This document shows, piece after piece, positions 15,664-24,414 of a DNA stretch of 32,923 nucleotides. The stretch is from the NCBI GenBank assembly GCA_017428945.1, contig JAFRPW010000042.1, positions 1-32,923 on the forward strand. Direction: 5' to 3'. The notes below the pieces were generated by a model, which saw only the letters and a list, made by a program, of their open reading frames with translations, was not told the origin of the DNA and made no database searches. Positions within the stretch are counted from its first letter, which is position 1; each line of letters opens with the position of its first letter. Made by a program: the position numbers and the translations under genes. This stretch comes from Bacteroidales bacterium. Lineage in GTDB: Bacteria > Bacteroidota > Bacteroidia > Bacteroidales > UBA932.

Positions 15664-15753
15664 GCCGTCCCTGAAAATGTCCTTTTTTAGGGACGGCGAC
15701 TTGTTTTTGCCCGGTTCGTCCCTGAAAACGGGCGTTTTTGCGGACGGCGGGAC
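15664..15753. repeat. Two copies of a GTCCCTGAAAA hairpin repeat
   Basis: Copy 1 (15666-15700) and copy 2 (15717-15753) share CGTCCCTGAAAA, then a variable GT/GC-rich segment, a T5-T6 run and GGACGGCG. They start 51 bp apart. Copy 1 folds as GCCGTCCCT (15664-15672) / AGGGACGGC (15689-15697). Neither is in a gene. They look like members of a dispersed intergenic repeat family, lying in the debris between DUF4294 and rplP. Confidence 0.6.
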
Positions 15754-15914
15754 TCCCGGAGGGATGGGCGGTGCTGCAGTGCGGCAGAATGGAGATAACC
15801 TCCGGTCGAAAAGTGGGCAAACTTTTTTTCAACACTGAGCGTAACTTGCGGAAAAACCGGATAGTTAGGTGTCAAAAAGCGCGGTCGAAAATGTTTAAAA
15901 AAAGTGTAAAAAAG

Positions 15915-15945
15915 TTTGGCGGTTCGGAATTTTTTTGTAACTTTG
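15915..15945 (+). promoter_or_regulatory. Promoter restarting the ribosomal cluster before rplP
   Basis: TTTG (15915-15918), 19 bp, TAACTTTG (15938-15945): a full consensus match, with A- and T-tracts upstream (15890-15913) that could act as an UP element. The leader to the rplP ATG at 16033 is about 80 nt. It gives rplP-rplQ their own transcription start, needed because the S10 operon is cut after rpsC. Confidence 0.88.
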
Positions 15946-16032
15946 CAATCCCCAAATTGGAGCAAAAAGCACCCAACCAGCTGAGTTTCAATGAGTTAGG
16001 GACTAAATGGAAATTATTTAAACATTAAAGCA

Positions 16033-16455
16033 ATGTTACAGCCTAAAAGAACAAAATTCAGAAGGGAACAGAAAAACCGCATGAAGGGCAATTCCGGTCG
16101 TGGAAACCAGCTCGCATTCGGCTCTTTCGGCCTCAAGAACCTTGAAAACTGCTGGCTCACAGCACAGCAGATCGAGGCAGCCCGTCAGGCCATCTCCCGC
16201 CGCATGAACCGTGAAGGTCAGATCTGGATCCGTGTTTTCCCTGTGAAGCCGTTCACCGCAAAGCCGCTCGATACCCGTATGGGTAAAGGTAAGGGTGACC
16301 CTCAGGGCTTCGTAGCTCCCGTTACCCCCGGCCGTATCCTCTTCGAGGCAGAGGGCGTTTCCCTCGCCACCGCAAAAGAGGCAATGCGTCTTGCCGCAAA
16401 CAAACTCCCCGTCGCCACCAAGTTCGTGGTCCGCAGGGATTATGTAGAAGAATAA
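16033..16455 (+). CDS. rplP: Large ribosomal subunit protein uL16
   Basis: L16 organises the A-site region and helps assemble the 50S subunit. 140 residues with typical start [20 protein letters not shown], the [20 protein letters not shown] loop and [16 protein letters not shown]. Intact, so the break in the operon fell cleanly between rpsC and rplP. First gene of the second ribosomal block. Confidence 0.97.
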   Translation: MLQPKRTKFRREQKNRMKGNSGRGNQLAFGSFGLKNLENCWLTAQQIEAARQAISRRMNREGQIWIRVFPVKPFTAKPLDTRMGKGKGDPQGFVAPVTPGRILFEAEGVSLATAKEAMRLAANKLPVATKFVVRRDYVEE

Positions 16456-16472
16456 TCTAAGGAGGAAAAGCA

Positions 16473-16670
16473 ATGAAAGTAGCAGAAGTACGTGAAATGT
16501 CCGTCGCAGATCTTCGCGACCGCATCGAAGTCGAGAAGAACAACCTCGACACCATGAAACTCAATCATGCAATCTCCCCCCTGGAGGACACTTCCAAGAT
16601 CAGAAAGACCCGTCAGGACATCGCCCGCATGATTACCATCCTGGCAGAGAAAGAGAAACAGCAGAACTAA
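16473..16670 (+). CDS. rpmC: Large ribosomal subunit protein uL29
   Basis: L29 lies at the exit-tunnel rim. 65 residues, two long helices, starting [19 protein letters not shown] and ending with the conserved [16 protein letters not shown] strong Shine-Dalgarno AAGGAGG (16459-16465) stands 7 bp before the ATG, in the intergenic gap, which is notable because most genes here have none. Confidence 0.95.
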   Translation: MKVAEVREMSVADLRDRIEVEKNNLDTMKLNHAISPLEDTSKIRKTRQDIARMITILAEKEKQQN

Positions 16671-16684
16671 AGCACCACAGTCTT

Positions 16685-16939
16685 ATGGAAAGAAATCTTC
16701 GTAAGGAAAGAGTAGGTATAGTGGTCAGCAACAAGATGGACAAGACCATCGTCGTGGCCGTTGAGACTCACGAAAAGCACCCTATTTACGGCAAGTTCGT
16801 AAAGAAGACCACCAAGTTCGTTGCTGAGGATGCAAAGAACGAATGCTCCGAGGGCGACACCGTCCGCATCATGGAGACCCGTCCTCTCAGCAAGACCAAG
16901 AACTGGAGATTAGTTGAAATCGTAGAAAAAGTCAAGTAA
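16685..16939 (+). CDS. rpsQ: Small ribosomal subunit protein uS17
   Basis: S17 binds 16S rRNA early in 30S assembly. 84 residues with [19 protein letters not shown], the [14 protein letters not shown] segment and the terminal [15 protein letters not shown]. Follows rpmC by 14 bp and precedes rplN by 2 bp. Confidence 0.96.
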   Translation: MERNLRKERVGIVVSNKMDKTIVVAVETHEKHPIYGKFVKKTTKFVAEDAKNECSEGDTVRIMETRPLSKTKNWRLVEIVEKVK

Positions 16940-16941
16940 TT

Positions 16942-17307
16942 ATGATACAGCAGGAATCACGTTTAACGGTTGCTGACAACAGCGGTGCAAAGGAAGTCCT
17001 CTGCATCCGTGTGCTGGGTGGTACCCGCCATCGTTACGCAACCATCGGCGAGACCATCGTCGTTACCGTCAAGAGCGCCATCCCCGGAGGCGACATCAAG
17101 AAAGGTACCGTCACCAAGGCCGTCATCGTCCGTACCAAGAAGGAAATCCGTCGCCCGGACGGTTCCTACATCCGTTTCGATGAGAATGCATGTGTCCTCC
17201 TGAACGGCGCAGGCGAACTCCGCGGCACCCGTATCTTCGGTCCCGTGGCCCGCGAGCTCCGTGAGAACTACATGAAAATCGTTTCACTGGCACCCGAGGT
17301 CCTCTAA
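16942..17307 (+). CDS. rplN: Large ribosomal subunit protein uL14
   Basis: L14 sits at the subunit interface. 121 residues: [20 protein letters not shown], the [20 protein letters not shown] signature and [10 protein letters not shown] near the end. Length and order are standard. Confidence 0.97.
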   Translation: MIQQESRLTVADNSGAKEVLCIRVLGGTRHRYATIGETIVVTVKSAIPGGDIKKGTVTKAVIVRTKKEIRRPDGSYIRFDENACVLLNGAGELRGTRIFGPVARELRENYMKIVSLAPEVL

Positions 17308-17322
17308 AGACAACGCAGAATT

Positions 17323-17637
17323 ATGAAAAAGTTCAATATAAAGAAAGGCGATACCGTGTATGTGAATGCCGGTAACGACAAGGGCAAGACCGGAAAGGTC
17401 CTCGAGGTCCTTCGCGACAAGGATCGCGTGATCGTAGAGGGCGTGAACATGGTGTCCAAGCACACAAAACCCAACTCCAAGGCCCCTCAGGGTGGTATCC
17501 TCAAGCAGGAAGCCGGTATCCACATTTCCAACGTCCAGCTCATGGACGCCGCCGGCAAGCCCACCAAGGTTGCCCACAAGGTAGTTGACGGAAAGAAAGT
17601 CCGCATTGCTAAAACAACTGGAGAGGAGATCAAGTAA
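17323..17637 (+). CDS. rplX: Large ribosomal subunit protein uL24
   Basis: L24 starts 50S assembly. 104 residues with the KOW motif at the N-terminus ([20 protein letters not shown], about residues 7-26) and the [17 protein letters not shown] segment. Followed 2 bp later by rplE. Confidence 0.97.
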   Translation: MKKFNIKKGDTVYVNAGNDKGKTGKVLEVLRDKDRVIVEGVNMVSKHTKPNSKAPQGGILKQEAGIHISNVQLMDAAGKPTKVAHKVVDGKKVRIAKTTGEEIK

Positions 17638-17639
17638 TT

Positions 17640-18239
17640 ATGGCAAAGAAAGCAAACAAACCCGCAGAGGCTCAGGCCCTTCCCGCCGGCTACTGCCCGG
17701 ACCTCAAGAAGGTCTATAAGGAGGAAATCGTTCCCGCTCTGGTGAAGCAGTTCTCCTATCATACCGTAATGCAGGCTCCCCGCCTTGTAAAGATTACCCT
17801 CAACGAAGGCGTAGGTGACGCCACCCAGGACAAGAAGATGGTCGAGGAAGCAGCTGAAGAGCTCTCCATCATCGCCGGTCAGAAGGCTGTTATCACCAAC
17901 TCCCGTAAGGATATATCCAACTTCAAACTCCGTAAGGGCATGCCCATCGGCGCAAAGGTCACCCTCCGCGACGTCCGCATGTACGAGTTCCTCGAGCGCC
18001 TTATCCGTGTGGCTCTCCCCCGTATCCGCGACTTCAACGGTATCTCCGAAAAGATGGACGGTCAGGGCAACTACACCCTTGGTATCAAGGAGCAGATCAT
18101 CTTCCCGGAAATCGAGATCGACAAGAACCCCCGTATCCACGGTGTCGAGATCACTTTCGTGACCACCGCCAAGACTGACGAAGAGGCACACGCCCTCCTC
18201 AAGGCCTTCGGTCTTCCTTTCAAGAAACACAATAACTAA
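17640..18239 (+). CDS. rplE: Large ribosomal subunit protein uL5
   Basis: L5 binds 5S rRNA in the central protuberance. 199 residues, about 20 more than E. coli L5 because of an N-terminal extension ([17 protein letters not shown]). The core is typical: [42 protein letters not shown] and the terminal [14 protein letters not shown]. Confidence 0.96.
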   Translation: MAKKANKPAEAQALPAGYCPDLKKVYKEEIVPALVKQFSYHTVMQAPRLVKITLNEGVGDATQDKKMVEEAAEELSIIAGQKAVITNSRKDISNFKLRKGMPIGAKVTLRDVRMYEFLERLIRVALPRIRDFNGISEKMDGQGNYTLGIKEQIIFPEIEIDKNPRIHGVEITFVTTAKTDEEAHALLKAFGLPFKKHNN

Positions 18240-18248
18240 GATAACAGC

Positions 18249-18518
18249 ATGGCAAAGGAATCAATGAAAGCTCGCGAAGTAAAACGCGCGAAATTAGTTG
18301 CAAAGTACGCTGCCAAGAGGGCTGCCCTGAAAGAGGCCGGTGACTACGCCGCCCTTGACAAGCTCCCCAAGAATGCAAGCCCCGTACGTCTCCACAACCG
18401 CTGCTCCCTTACCGGTCGTCCCAAGGGTTACATGCGTGACTTCGGCCTCAGCCGTATCCAGTTCCGCGAGATGGCATCCCAGGGTCTCATCCCCGGCGTT
18501 AAGAAGGCAAGCTGGTAA
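18249..18518 (+). CDS. rpsN: Small ribosomal subunit protein uS14, zinc-free long form
   Basis: 89 residues, starting [17 protein letters not shown] and ending [11 protein letters not shown], with the [18 protein letters not shown] signature. The CxxC pairs of the short zinc-binding form are absent; this is the C-minus long form. 9 bp after rplE. Confidence 0.96.
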   Translation: MAKESMKAREVKRAKLVAKYAAKRAALKEAGDYAALDKLPKNASPVRLHNRCSLTGRPKGYMRDFGLSRIQFREMASQGLIPGVKKASW

Positions 18519-18539
18519 TAACTATTAAAGAAGAAGAAA

Positions 18540-18935
18540 ATGACTGATCCTATTGCAGATTATCTGACCAGAGTCCGTAACGCCTACCTCGCAGGAAAGA
18601 AGGTAGTCGAGATCCCCGCCTCCAACATGAAGGTGGCCATCACCAAGATTCTGTGCGAAAAGGGTTACATCCTCAGCTACAAGGTGGTTGAAGGAACTCC
18701 CTATAATACCATCAAGATCGCCCTCAAGTACCACCCCGAGACCAAGGCCGCTGCCATCAAGAGCATCGTCCGCGTAAGCACCCCCGGTCTCCGCAAGTAC
18801 GCTGACGTGGCCAACATGCCCCGCGTTCTCAACGGCCTGGGCATCGCAGTCCTGTCAACCTCCAAGGGCGTCATCACCGACAAAGAGGCCAAGGAACTTG
18901 GCGTAGGCGGTGAAGTTATTTGCTACGTATACTAA
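18540..18935 (+). CDS. rpsH: Small ribosomal subunit protein uS8
   Basis: S8 is a primary 16S rRNA binder and, in E. coli, the repressor of the spc operon. 131 residues starting MTDPIADYLTRVRNAYLAGK and ending with the conserved GLGIAVLSTSKGVIT and GGEVICYVY. Upstream bases are A-rich with no clear Shine-Dalgarno. Confidence 0.97.
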   Translation: MTDPIADYLTRVRNAYLAGKKVVEIPASNMKVAITKILCEKGYILSYKVVEGTPYNTIKIALKYHPETKAAAIKSIVRVSTPGLRKYADVANMPRVLNGLGIAVLSTSKGVITDKEAKELGVGGEVICYVY

Positions 18936-18956
18936 TCGTTCAAACGAAAAACAATT

Positions 18957-19517
18957 ATGTCAAGAATCGGTAAATTACCTGTAGTCCTTCCCGCCGGCAC
19001 CAAGGCAGAACTCCTTGAAGGCAACGTCGTGAAGGTGAAAGGCCCTCTTGGCGAGATGTCCCAGAAAGTAGATCCGGACATCAAGGTCACCATCGAGGGA
19101 AATGAAATCAAGTTCGAGCGTCCCAGCGACCTCCCTCGCTTCCGCTCCATGCACGGCCTCTACCGCGCCCTTGTCCACAATATGGTGGTGGGCGTGAGCG
19201 AAGGCTTCACAATCAAGCAGGAGTTCGTAGGCGTGGGTTACCGCGTGGTAGCACAGGGCCAGCTTCTGACCATGTCTCTGGGTTATTCCCACGACATCCA
19301 GATCATGCTCCCCAAGGAAATCACCGCGGAGACCCCCCAGGTCCGCAAGGGCGAGAACCCGCTTCTCATCCTCAAGAGCGCAGACAAGCAGCTTATCGGA
19401 CAGGTAGCTGCCAAGATCCGCTCGTTCCGTCGTCCCGAACCTTACAAGGGCAAGGGTATCAAGTTTGTCGGTGAACAGCTCCGCCGCAAGGCTGGCAAGA
19501 CCGCATCGGCCAAATAA
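18957..19517 (+). CDS. rplF: Large ribosomal subunit protein uL6
   Basis: L6 lies near the factor-binding site. 186 residues: MSRIGKLPVVLPAG, two repeated folds, and the C-terminal signature RRPEPYKGKGIKFVGE with a basic RRKAGKT tail. Standard length. Confidence 0.97.
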   Translation: MSRIGKLPVVLPAGTKAELLEGNVVKVKGPLGEMSQKVDPDIKVTIEGNEIKFERPSDLPRFRSMHGLYRALVHNMVVGVSEGFTIKQEFVGVGYRVVAQGQLLTMSLGYSHDIQIMLPKEITAETPQVRKGENPLLILKSADKQLIGQVAAKIRSFRRPEPYKGKGIKFVGEQLRRKAGKTASAK

Positions 19518-19532
19518 TAGGAGGATAAAGTT

Positions 19533-19895
19533 ATGGCACTCAACAGAATTGAAAGAAGAAGAAGGATTCACTACAGAATCCGCAAGCATGTCAACGGTAC
19601 TGCAGAGCGTCCCCGCATGGTCGTTTTCCGCTCCAACAAGCAGATTTACGTCCAGGTGGTCAATGACCTCGAGGGCAAGACTCTCGTAGCAGCCGCCTCC
19701 AACGACAAGGCCCTTGCAGCAGAAACCAAAGGCAAGAACGGCACCGAAACCGCAGCCATCGTGGGCAAGGCAATCGCAGAGCGCGCACTTGCAGCCGGTA
19801 TCACCGCAGTCTCCTTCGACCGCGGAGGTTACCTCTTCCACGGCAGGGTAAAGAGCCTGGCGGACGCCGCCCGTGAAGCCGGCCTCACATTCTAA
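19533..19895 (+). CDS. rplR: Large ribosomal subunit protein uL18
   Basis: L18 joins 5S rRNA to the 50S subunit. 120 residues with [33 protein letters not shown] and the end [21 protein letters not shown] strong Shine-Dalgarno AGGAGG (19519-19524) lies in the gap 8 bp before the ATG. Confidence 0.97.
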   Translation: MALNRIERRRRIHYRIRKHVNGTAERPRMVVFRSNKQIYVQVVNDLEGKTLVAAASNDKALAAETKGKNGTETAAIVGKAIAERALAAGITAVSFDRGGYLFHGRVKSLADAAREAGLTF

Positions 19896-19909
19896 TCATT
19901 CATACTACT

Positions 19910-20428
19910 ATGGCAAATTCAAACGTAAAAAGAGTTAAGACCTCTGACCTTGAACTCAAGGACAGACTGGTAGCAATCAACCGTGTTACCAAGGTCACCA
20001 AGGGCGGACGTCACTTCCGCTTTGCAGCTATCGTCGTGGTAGGTGATGAGAACGGTGTTGTAGGTTACGGTCTTGGTAAGGCCAACGAAGTTACCGCCGC
20101 CATCGCCAAGGGCGTCGAGGACGCAAAGAAGAACCTTGTGAAGGTTCCCGTCATCAATACTACTATTCCCCACGAGCAGGTTTCCCGCTTCGGCGGCGCT
20201 GAGGTCTTCATGAAACCCGCTGCTCCCGGTACCGGTGTAAAGGCCGGCGGCGCCATGCGTGCCGTATTCGAGAGCGCTGGTGTCCAGAACGTCCTTGCAA
20301 AGAGCAAGGGTTCTTCCAACCCTCACAACCTGGTCAAGGCTACCATCCAGGCCCTCACCGAAATGCGTGACGCATACACCGTGGCCGGCCTCCGTGGTAT
20401 TCCCATGAACAAAGTTTTTAACGGTTAA
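19910..20428 (+). CDS. rpsE: Small ribosomal subunit protein uS5
   Basis: S5 acts in decoding accuracy. 172 residues with the S5 signature ([20 protein letters not shown] near 30-49) and the C-terminal [20 protein letters not shown]. No visible Shine-Dalgarno. Confidence 0.97.
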   Translation: MANSNVKRVKTSDLELKDRLVAINRVTKVTKGGRHFRFAAIVVVGDENGVVGYGLGKANEVTAAIAKGVEDAKKNLVKVPVINTTIPHEQVSRFGGAEVFMKPAAPGTGVKAGGAMRAVFESAGVQNVLAKSKGSSNPHNLVKATIQALTEMRDAYTVAGLRGIPMNKVFNG

Positions 20429-20441
20429 TACTCAGAGAGAC

Positions 20442-20624
20442 ATGGCAAAGCTTAAGATTACCCAGGTCCGCTCCAAGAATGGAGAGACCAAGCGTCAGAT
20501 CGCTAACCTGAAGACTCTCGGTATCCGCAGGATGCACCAGACCGTCATCGTAGAAGATACCCCCATCACCCGCGGTATGCTCGAGAAGGTCCAGCACCTG
20601 GTTTCCTATGAAGTAATTGACTAA
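20442..20624 (+). CDS. rpmD: Large ribosomal subunit protein uL30
   Basis: 60 residues, MAKLKITQVRSKNGETKRQI, then TLGIRRMHQTVIVEDTP and GMLEKVQHLVSYEVID. Normal bacterial length. Confidence 0.95.
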   Translation: MAKLKITQVRSKNGETKRQIANLKTLGIRRMHQTVIVEDTPITRGMLEKVQHLVSYEVID

Positions 20625-20638
20625 GGAGGACAGAAGAG

Positions 20639-21088
20639 ATGAAACTTGAAAATCTGAAGCCCGCAAAGGGCGCTACCCATAACAGCAAGCGCGTAGGCCG
20701 CGGCCAGGGTTCCGGTAAAGGTGGCACCGCCACCCGTGGTACCAAGGGTGCCCAGGCACGTGCAGGTTACGAGCACAAGGTTGGTTTTGAAGGCGGCCAG
20801 ATGCCTATCCAGCGTCGTCTTCCCAAGTTTGGCTTCAAGAACCCCACCCGCGTTGAGTACAAGGCTGTCAACGTCGCCGCTCTCCAGGCCCTGAGCGAAA
20901 AGCTCGGCGTCAAGGAGTTCGACATCGAGGCCCTCATCGCAGCAGGCATTGCCTCCAAGGGAGACCTTGTGAAGGTTCTTGGTAACGGTGAAATCACCGC
21001 CGCCATCGAGGTCAAGGCCAACGCATTCTCAAAGAGCGCAGTCGCAAAGATTGAAGCAGCCGGTGGTAAAGCAACCGTAATCGAGTGA
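20639..21088 (+). CDS. rplO: Large ribosomal subunit protein uL15
   Basis: 149 residues, MKLENLKPAKGATHNSKRVG, the glycine-rich RGQGSGKGGTATRGTKGAQA loop region and the C-terminal KANAFSKSAVAKIEAAGGKA. AAGGAGG (20623-20629) stands 9 bp before the ATG. 7 bp before secY. Confidence 0.97.
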   Translation: MKLENLKPAKGATHNSKRVGRGQGSGKGGTATRGTKGAQARAGYEHKVGFEGGQMPIQRRLPKFGFKNPTRVEYKAVNVAALQALSEKLGVKEFDIEALIAAGIASKGDLVKVLGNGEITAAIEVKANAFSKSAVAKIEAAGGKATVIE

Positions 21089-21095
21089 TCAGGCG

Positions 21096-22415
21096 ATGAA
21101 GAAGTTTTTTGAGACAATACGCAATATCTACAACATCGAAGAGCTGCGCAAGCGGATCGGTTACACGATCCTGCTTGTGCTGATCTATCGTCTGGGCAGC
21201 TTCATCCTCCTTCCCGGCCTTGATCCCGAGGTCCTGAAAGGCGGTATCAGCGGCACCCAGGAAGGCCTCGTCGGGCTTCTTAACATGTTCTCCGGCGGCG
21301 CTTTCGGTAACGCTTCGATATTTGCACTTGGCGTGATGCCGTACATCTCGGCATCTATCGTGGTCCAGCTTCTGGGCATGTTCGTTCCCTCCTTCCGCAA
21401 AATGCAGATGGAAGGCGAGAGCGGCCGCCGCAAGATGAACCAGATCACACGCTACCTCACCGTGGCAATCCTTGCCATCCAGGGTCCTGCCTATGTGGCC
21501 GGTATGATTCCGTCCGCAGCACGCACCGTCACCTGGAGCCCGTTCATGTTCAACCTGGTTTCCACCGTCATCCTGATGGCCGGTTCCATGTTCGTAATGT
21601 GGCTGGGTGAGAGGATTACCGACCGCGGTATCGGCAACGGCATCTCCCTTATCATTATGATCGGTATCGTTGCCCGTCTTCCTTACGCCCTCGTGGCCGA
21701 GGCCGGCCAGAAATTCACCGGCAACGGCGTGGGCGGTCCCATGTTCTTCATCGTAGAGATGGTTGTCTGGGTGCTCGTCATCATTGCCGCCATCGCCCTT
21801 GTGCAGGCTGTGCGTAAAGTTCCCGTACAGTATGCCAAGAGGGTTATCGGCAACAAGCAGTACGGCGGTGTCCGTCAGTACATCCCGCTCAAGATCAATG
21901 CAGCGGGCGTGATGCCGATCATCTTCGCACAGGCTCTGATGATGTTCCCTATGCTGCTTGGCCGTTACGATGCCACCCGTGGCATCGCCGCCGCCTTCTC
22001 CAGCTACACCACTATCTGGTACAACCTGGTATTCGGCCTTCTGGTCATCGTCTTCACCTATTTCTATACCGCAGTCACTGTGAACCCCACAATGATGGCT
22101 GAGGATATGAAGAAGAACGGTGGCTTCATCCCCGGCGTCAAGCCCGGCAAGAAGACCGCTGAATACCTGGACAGCATCATGACCAAGGTTACCCTCCCGG
22201 GTTCCATTTTCCTGGCCATTATCGCATGTCTTCCCGCCCTGGCCAACATCCTTGGCGTGAACAACCAGTTTGCCAGCTTCTTCGGCGGCACCTCGCTGCT
22301 GATCCTCGTTGGCGTGGTCCTGGACACCCTGCAGCAGATAGAGAGCTATCTCCTGATGCGCCACTACGACGGACTCATGAAAACCGGCCGTCTCACCGGA
22401 CGTTCCGGCATGTAA
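21096..22415 (+). CDS. secY: Protein translocase channel SecY
   Basis: Pore subunit of the SecYEG translocon in the inner membrane. 439 residues with about ten membrane helices. Hallmarks are TILLVLIYRLGSFILLPG-like first helix, SALGVMPYISASIVVQL-type second helix (FALGVMPYISASIVVQLLG), VIGNKQYGGVRQYIPLKINAAGV split between cytosolic loop and TM7, and GFIPGVKPGKKTAEYLD. Standard place between rplO and map. Confidence 0.97.
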   Translation: MKKFFETIRNIYNIEELRKRIGYTILLVLIYRLGSFILLPGLDPEVLKGGISGTQEGLVGLLNMFSGGAFGNASIFALGVMPYISASIVVQLLGMFVPSFRKMQMEGESGRRKMNQITRYLTVAILAIQGPAYVAGMIPSAARTVTWSPFMFNLVSTVILMAGSMFVMWLGERITDRGIGNGISLIIMIGIVARLPYALVAEAGQKFTGNGVGGPMFFIVEMVVWVLVIIAAIALVQAVRKVPVQYAKRVIGNKQYGGVRQYIPLKINAAGVMPIIFAQALMMFPMLLGRYDATRGIAAAFSSYTTIWYNLVFGLLVIVFTYFYTAVTVNPTMMAEDMKKNGGFIPGVKPGKKTAEYLDSIMTKVTLPGSIFLAIIACLPALANILGVNNQFASFFGGTSLLILVGVVLDTLQQIESYLLMRHYDGLMKTGRLTGRSGM

Positions 22416-22441
22416 TTAATTGAATGTAGTATCGAGATTCG

Positions 22442-23221
22442 ATGGTAAAGCCCAAGACAGAAGAGGAAATCGAGCTTCTCCGCATCAACGGAGATCTGGT
22501 TTCGCGGACTCTTGCGGAGGTCGGTAAGATGGTCGCCCCAGGTGTGACAACTGCGAAGTTGAATGAGGTGGCCGAGACCTTCATCCGCGACCACGGCGCA
22601 ATTCCCTCCTTCAAAGGGTTCGAAGGCTTTCCCGCAGCTCTCTGCATGAGCGTCAACGATGTGGTGGTCCACGGTTTTCCGTCGGAACGCCCCCTTGAAG
22701 AAGGAGACATCGTTTCCGTAGATTGCGGAACCCTGTACAAGGGCTACAACGGAGATTCGGCATACACCTTCCCTGTAGGGGAGGTGGACGCCGAGACCCG
22801 CAGGCTCATGGATGTCACCAAGGCATCCCTGTACAAGGGAATCGAAGCTGCCGTGGCAGGCAACAGGACCGGCGATATCGGATACGCGGTGCAGTCGTAC
22901 GCAGAATCATTCGGTTTTTCCGTTGTCCGCGAACTTGAAGGACACGGACTGGGCAAGGAAATGCACGAGGATCCCGGCGTTCCCAATTACGGGAGAAGGG
23001 GCCACGGAGCACGCCTCCTGAGCGGAATGGTCATTTGTATCGAGCCCATGATTTGTGCAGGCGGAAGAGGTGTGTATCTTGCAAAAAATGGTTGGGCAGT
23101 ACACACATCCGATCACAAGAATGCGGCGCACTACGAGCTTACGGTTGTTATCCGGAATGGCAGGGCCGAGCAGCTGTCGACTTTCGATTACATTGAGAAA
23201 GATGGTTCGATTAAATTTTAA
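22442..23221 (+). CDS. map: Type I methionine aminopeptidase
   Basis: Removes the initiator Met from new proteins. 259 residues of pita-bread fold. Metal ligands are visible in SVDCGTLYKGYNGDSAYTF (two Asp), the EGHGLGKEMHEDP block (His), ICIEPMI (Glu) and HYELTVVI (Glu); the substrate-binding His is in VVVHGFPS. It lies between secY and infA, a standard Bacteroidetes order. Confidence 0.97.
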   Translation: MVKPKTEEEIELLRINGDLVSRTLAEVGKMVAPGVTTAKLNEVAETFIRDHGAIPSFKGFEGFPAALCMSVNDVVVHGFPSERPLEEGDIVSVDCGTLYKGYNGDSAYTFPVGEVDAETRRLMDVTKASLYKGIEAAVAGNRTGDIGYAVQSYAESFGFSVVRELEGHGLGKEMHEDPGVPNYGRRGHGARLLSGMVICIEPMICAGGRGVYLAKNGWAVHTSDHKNAAHYELTVVIRNGRAEQLSTFDYIEKDGSIKF

Positions 23222-23236
23222 AGTGAAGTTAAAACT

Positions 23237-23455
23237 ATGTCCAAACAAGTAGCTATCGAGCAGGATGGAACAGTGATCGAGACGCTTCCCAACGCAATGT
23301 TCCGCGTTGAGTTGGAAAACGGCCACGTCCTCCTCTGCAACATTTCAGGTAAGATGAGGATGAACTTTATCCATATCCTCCTTGGCGACAGGGTCAAAGT
23401 GGAGATCTCACCTTACGATTTAACCAAAGGAAGAATTTCTTTCAGATACAAATAA
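23237..23455 (+). CDS. infA: Translation initiation factor IF-1
   Basis: 72-residue OB-fold protein that blocks the A site during initiation: [20 protein letters not shown], then [20 protein letters not shown] and [20 protein letters not shown]. Length and sequence are typical. Confidence 0.97.
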   Translation: MSKQVAIEQDGTVIETLPNAMFRVELENGHVLLCNISGKMRMNFIHILLGDRVKVEISPYDLTKGRISFRYK

Positions 23456-23469
23456 AAAATTAGATAACG

Positions 23470-23586
23470 ATGAAAGTCAAAACCTCCATCAAGAAACGCA
23501 GCGAAGACTGCAAGATTGTCCGGCGTAAGGGCCGCCTGTACGTTATCTGCAAGAAGAACCCCAAGTTCAAGATGCGCCAGGGTTAA
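23470..23586 (+). CDS. rpmJ: Large ribosomal subunit protein bL36
   Basis: 38 residues, beginning [19 protein letters not shown] and ending [10 protein letters not shown]. The zinc ribbon of bL36 normally uses Cys11, Cys14, Cys27 and His33; here positions 11 and 33 are Ser and Phe, leaving only two Cys, so zinc is probably not bound. Lies 14 bp after infA and 28 bp before rpsM. Confidence 0.95.
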   Translation: MKVKTSIKKRSEDCKIVRRKGRLYVICKKNPKFKMRQG

Positions 23587-23614
23587 TGTATAATCATAAA
23601 AGTTCAGATAGAAT

Positions 23615-23992
23615 ATGGCAAGAATAGCCGGTGTTGATTTACCGAACAACAAACACGGAGTTATAGGTCTTACCTATATCTACGGTATCGGCCGCAGCAG
23701 CGCCCAGAAGATTCTGGACACCTGTGGCATCGACCCCACCATCAAGGTCGGAGACTGGAACGACGAGCAGGTCGCCGCAATCCGTAACCTCATTAACACT
23801 GAGTACAAGATTGAAGGTGAGCTCCGCAGCTCCGTACAGATGGACATCAAGCGCCTCATGGATATCGGTTGCTATCGTGGCATCCGTCACCGTGCAGGTC
23901 TCCCCGTCCGCGGACAGAGCACCAAGAACAACGCCCGTACACGCAAGGGCCGCAAGAAGACCGTTGCCAACAAGAAGAAGGCAACCAAGTAA
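23615..23992 (+). CDS. rpsM: Small ribosomal subunit protein uS13
   Basis: 125 residues, [20 protein letters not shown], helix-two-turn-helix ALTYIYGIG-like region and the signature [20 protein letters not shown] with a lysine-rich tail. Contacts tRNA and S19 in the 30S head. Confidence 0.97.
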   Translation: MARIAGVDLPNNKHGVIGLTYIYGIGRSSAQKILDTCGIDPTIKVGDWNDEQVAAIRNLINTEYKIEGELRSSVQMDIKRLMDIGCYRGIRHRAGLPVRGQSTKNNARTRKGRKKTVANKKKATK

Positions 23993-24005
23993 AGTCTGAT
24001 GAATT

Positions 24006-24395
24006 ATGGCAAAGAAAACTACAACAACAAAGAAGAGAGTTGTCAAGGTTGAGGCTTATGGCGAAGCCCATGTTTCATCGACCTTCAACAACGTCATCGT
24101 CTCCCTGTGCAACGCCCAGGGTCAGGTGATCAGCTGGTCCTCCGCCGGCAAGTGCGGCTTCCGTGGTTCCAAGAAGAACACTCCCTATGCCGCCCAGATG
24201 GCAGCAGAGGACGCTGCAAAGACCGCATTCGACGCAGGTCTCCGCAAAGTAAAATGCTATGTGAAGGGCCCCGGAGCAGGACGTGAGTCCGCAATCCGCA
24301 CCATCAACAATGCAGGCATCATCGTCACCGAGATCATCGACGTGACCCCCATGCCCCACAATGGTTGCCGCCCCAAGGGACGCCGTAAAGTTTAA
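24006..24395 (+). CDS. rpsK: Small ribosomal subunit protein uS11
   Basis: 129 residues with a basic N-terminus, [38 protein letters not shown] and the final [15 protein letters not shown]. Forms part of the platform of the 30S subunit. Confidence 0.97.
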   Translation: MAKKTTTTKKRVVKVEAYGEAHVSSTFNNVIVSLCNAQGQVISWSSAGKCGFRGSKKNTPYAAQMAAEDAAKTAFDAGLRKVKCYVKGPGAGRESAIRTINNAGIIVTEIIDVTPMPHNGCRPKGRRKV

Positions 24396-24414
24396 TTATT
24401 AACGAAGTACTACT

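Noticed and set aside
15972-16001. Leader hairpin before rplP as a ribosomal-protein autoregulatory site
   Set aside because: Only a 6-bp stem with a bulge; too weak to support without comparison to relatives.
15738-16028. 96-codon plus-strand open frame before rplP
   Set aside because: It runs over the rplP promoter and leader and has no coding character.
21012-22364. 450-codon minus-strand open frame over secY
   Set aside because: Shadow of secY: long only because of the GC-rich third positions; highly His/Asp-rich and unlike a real protein.
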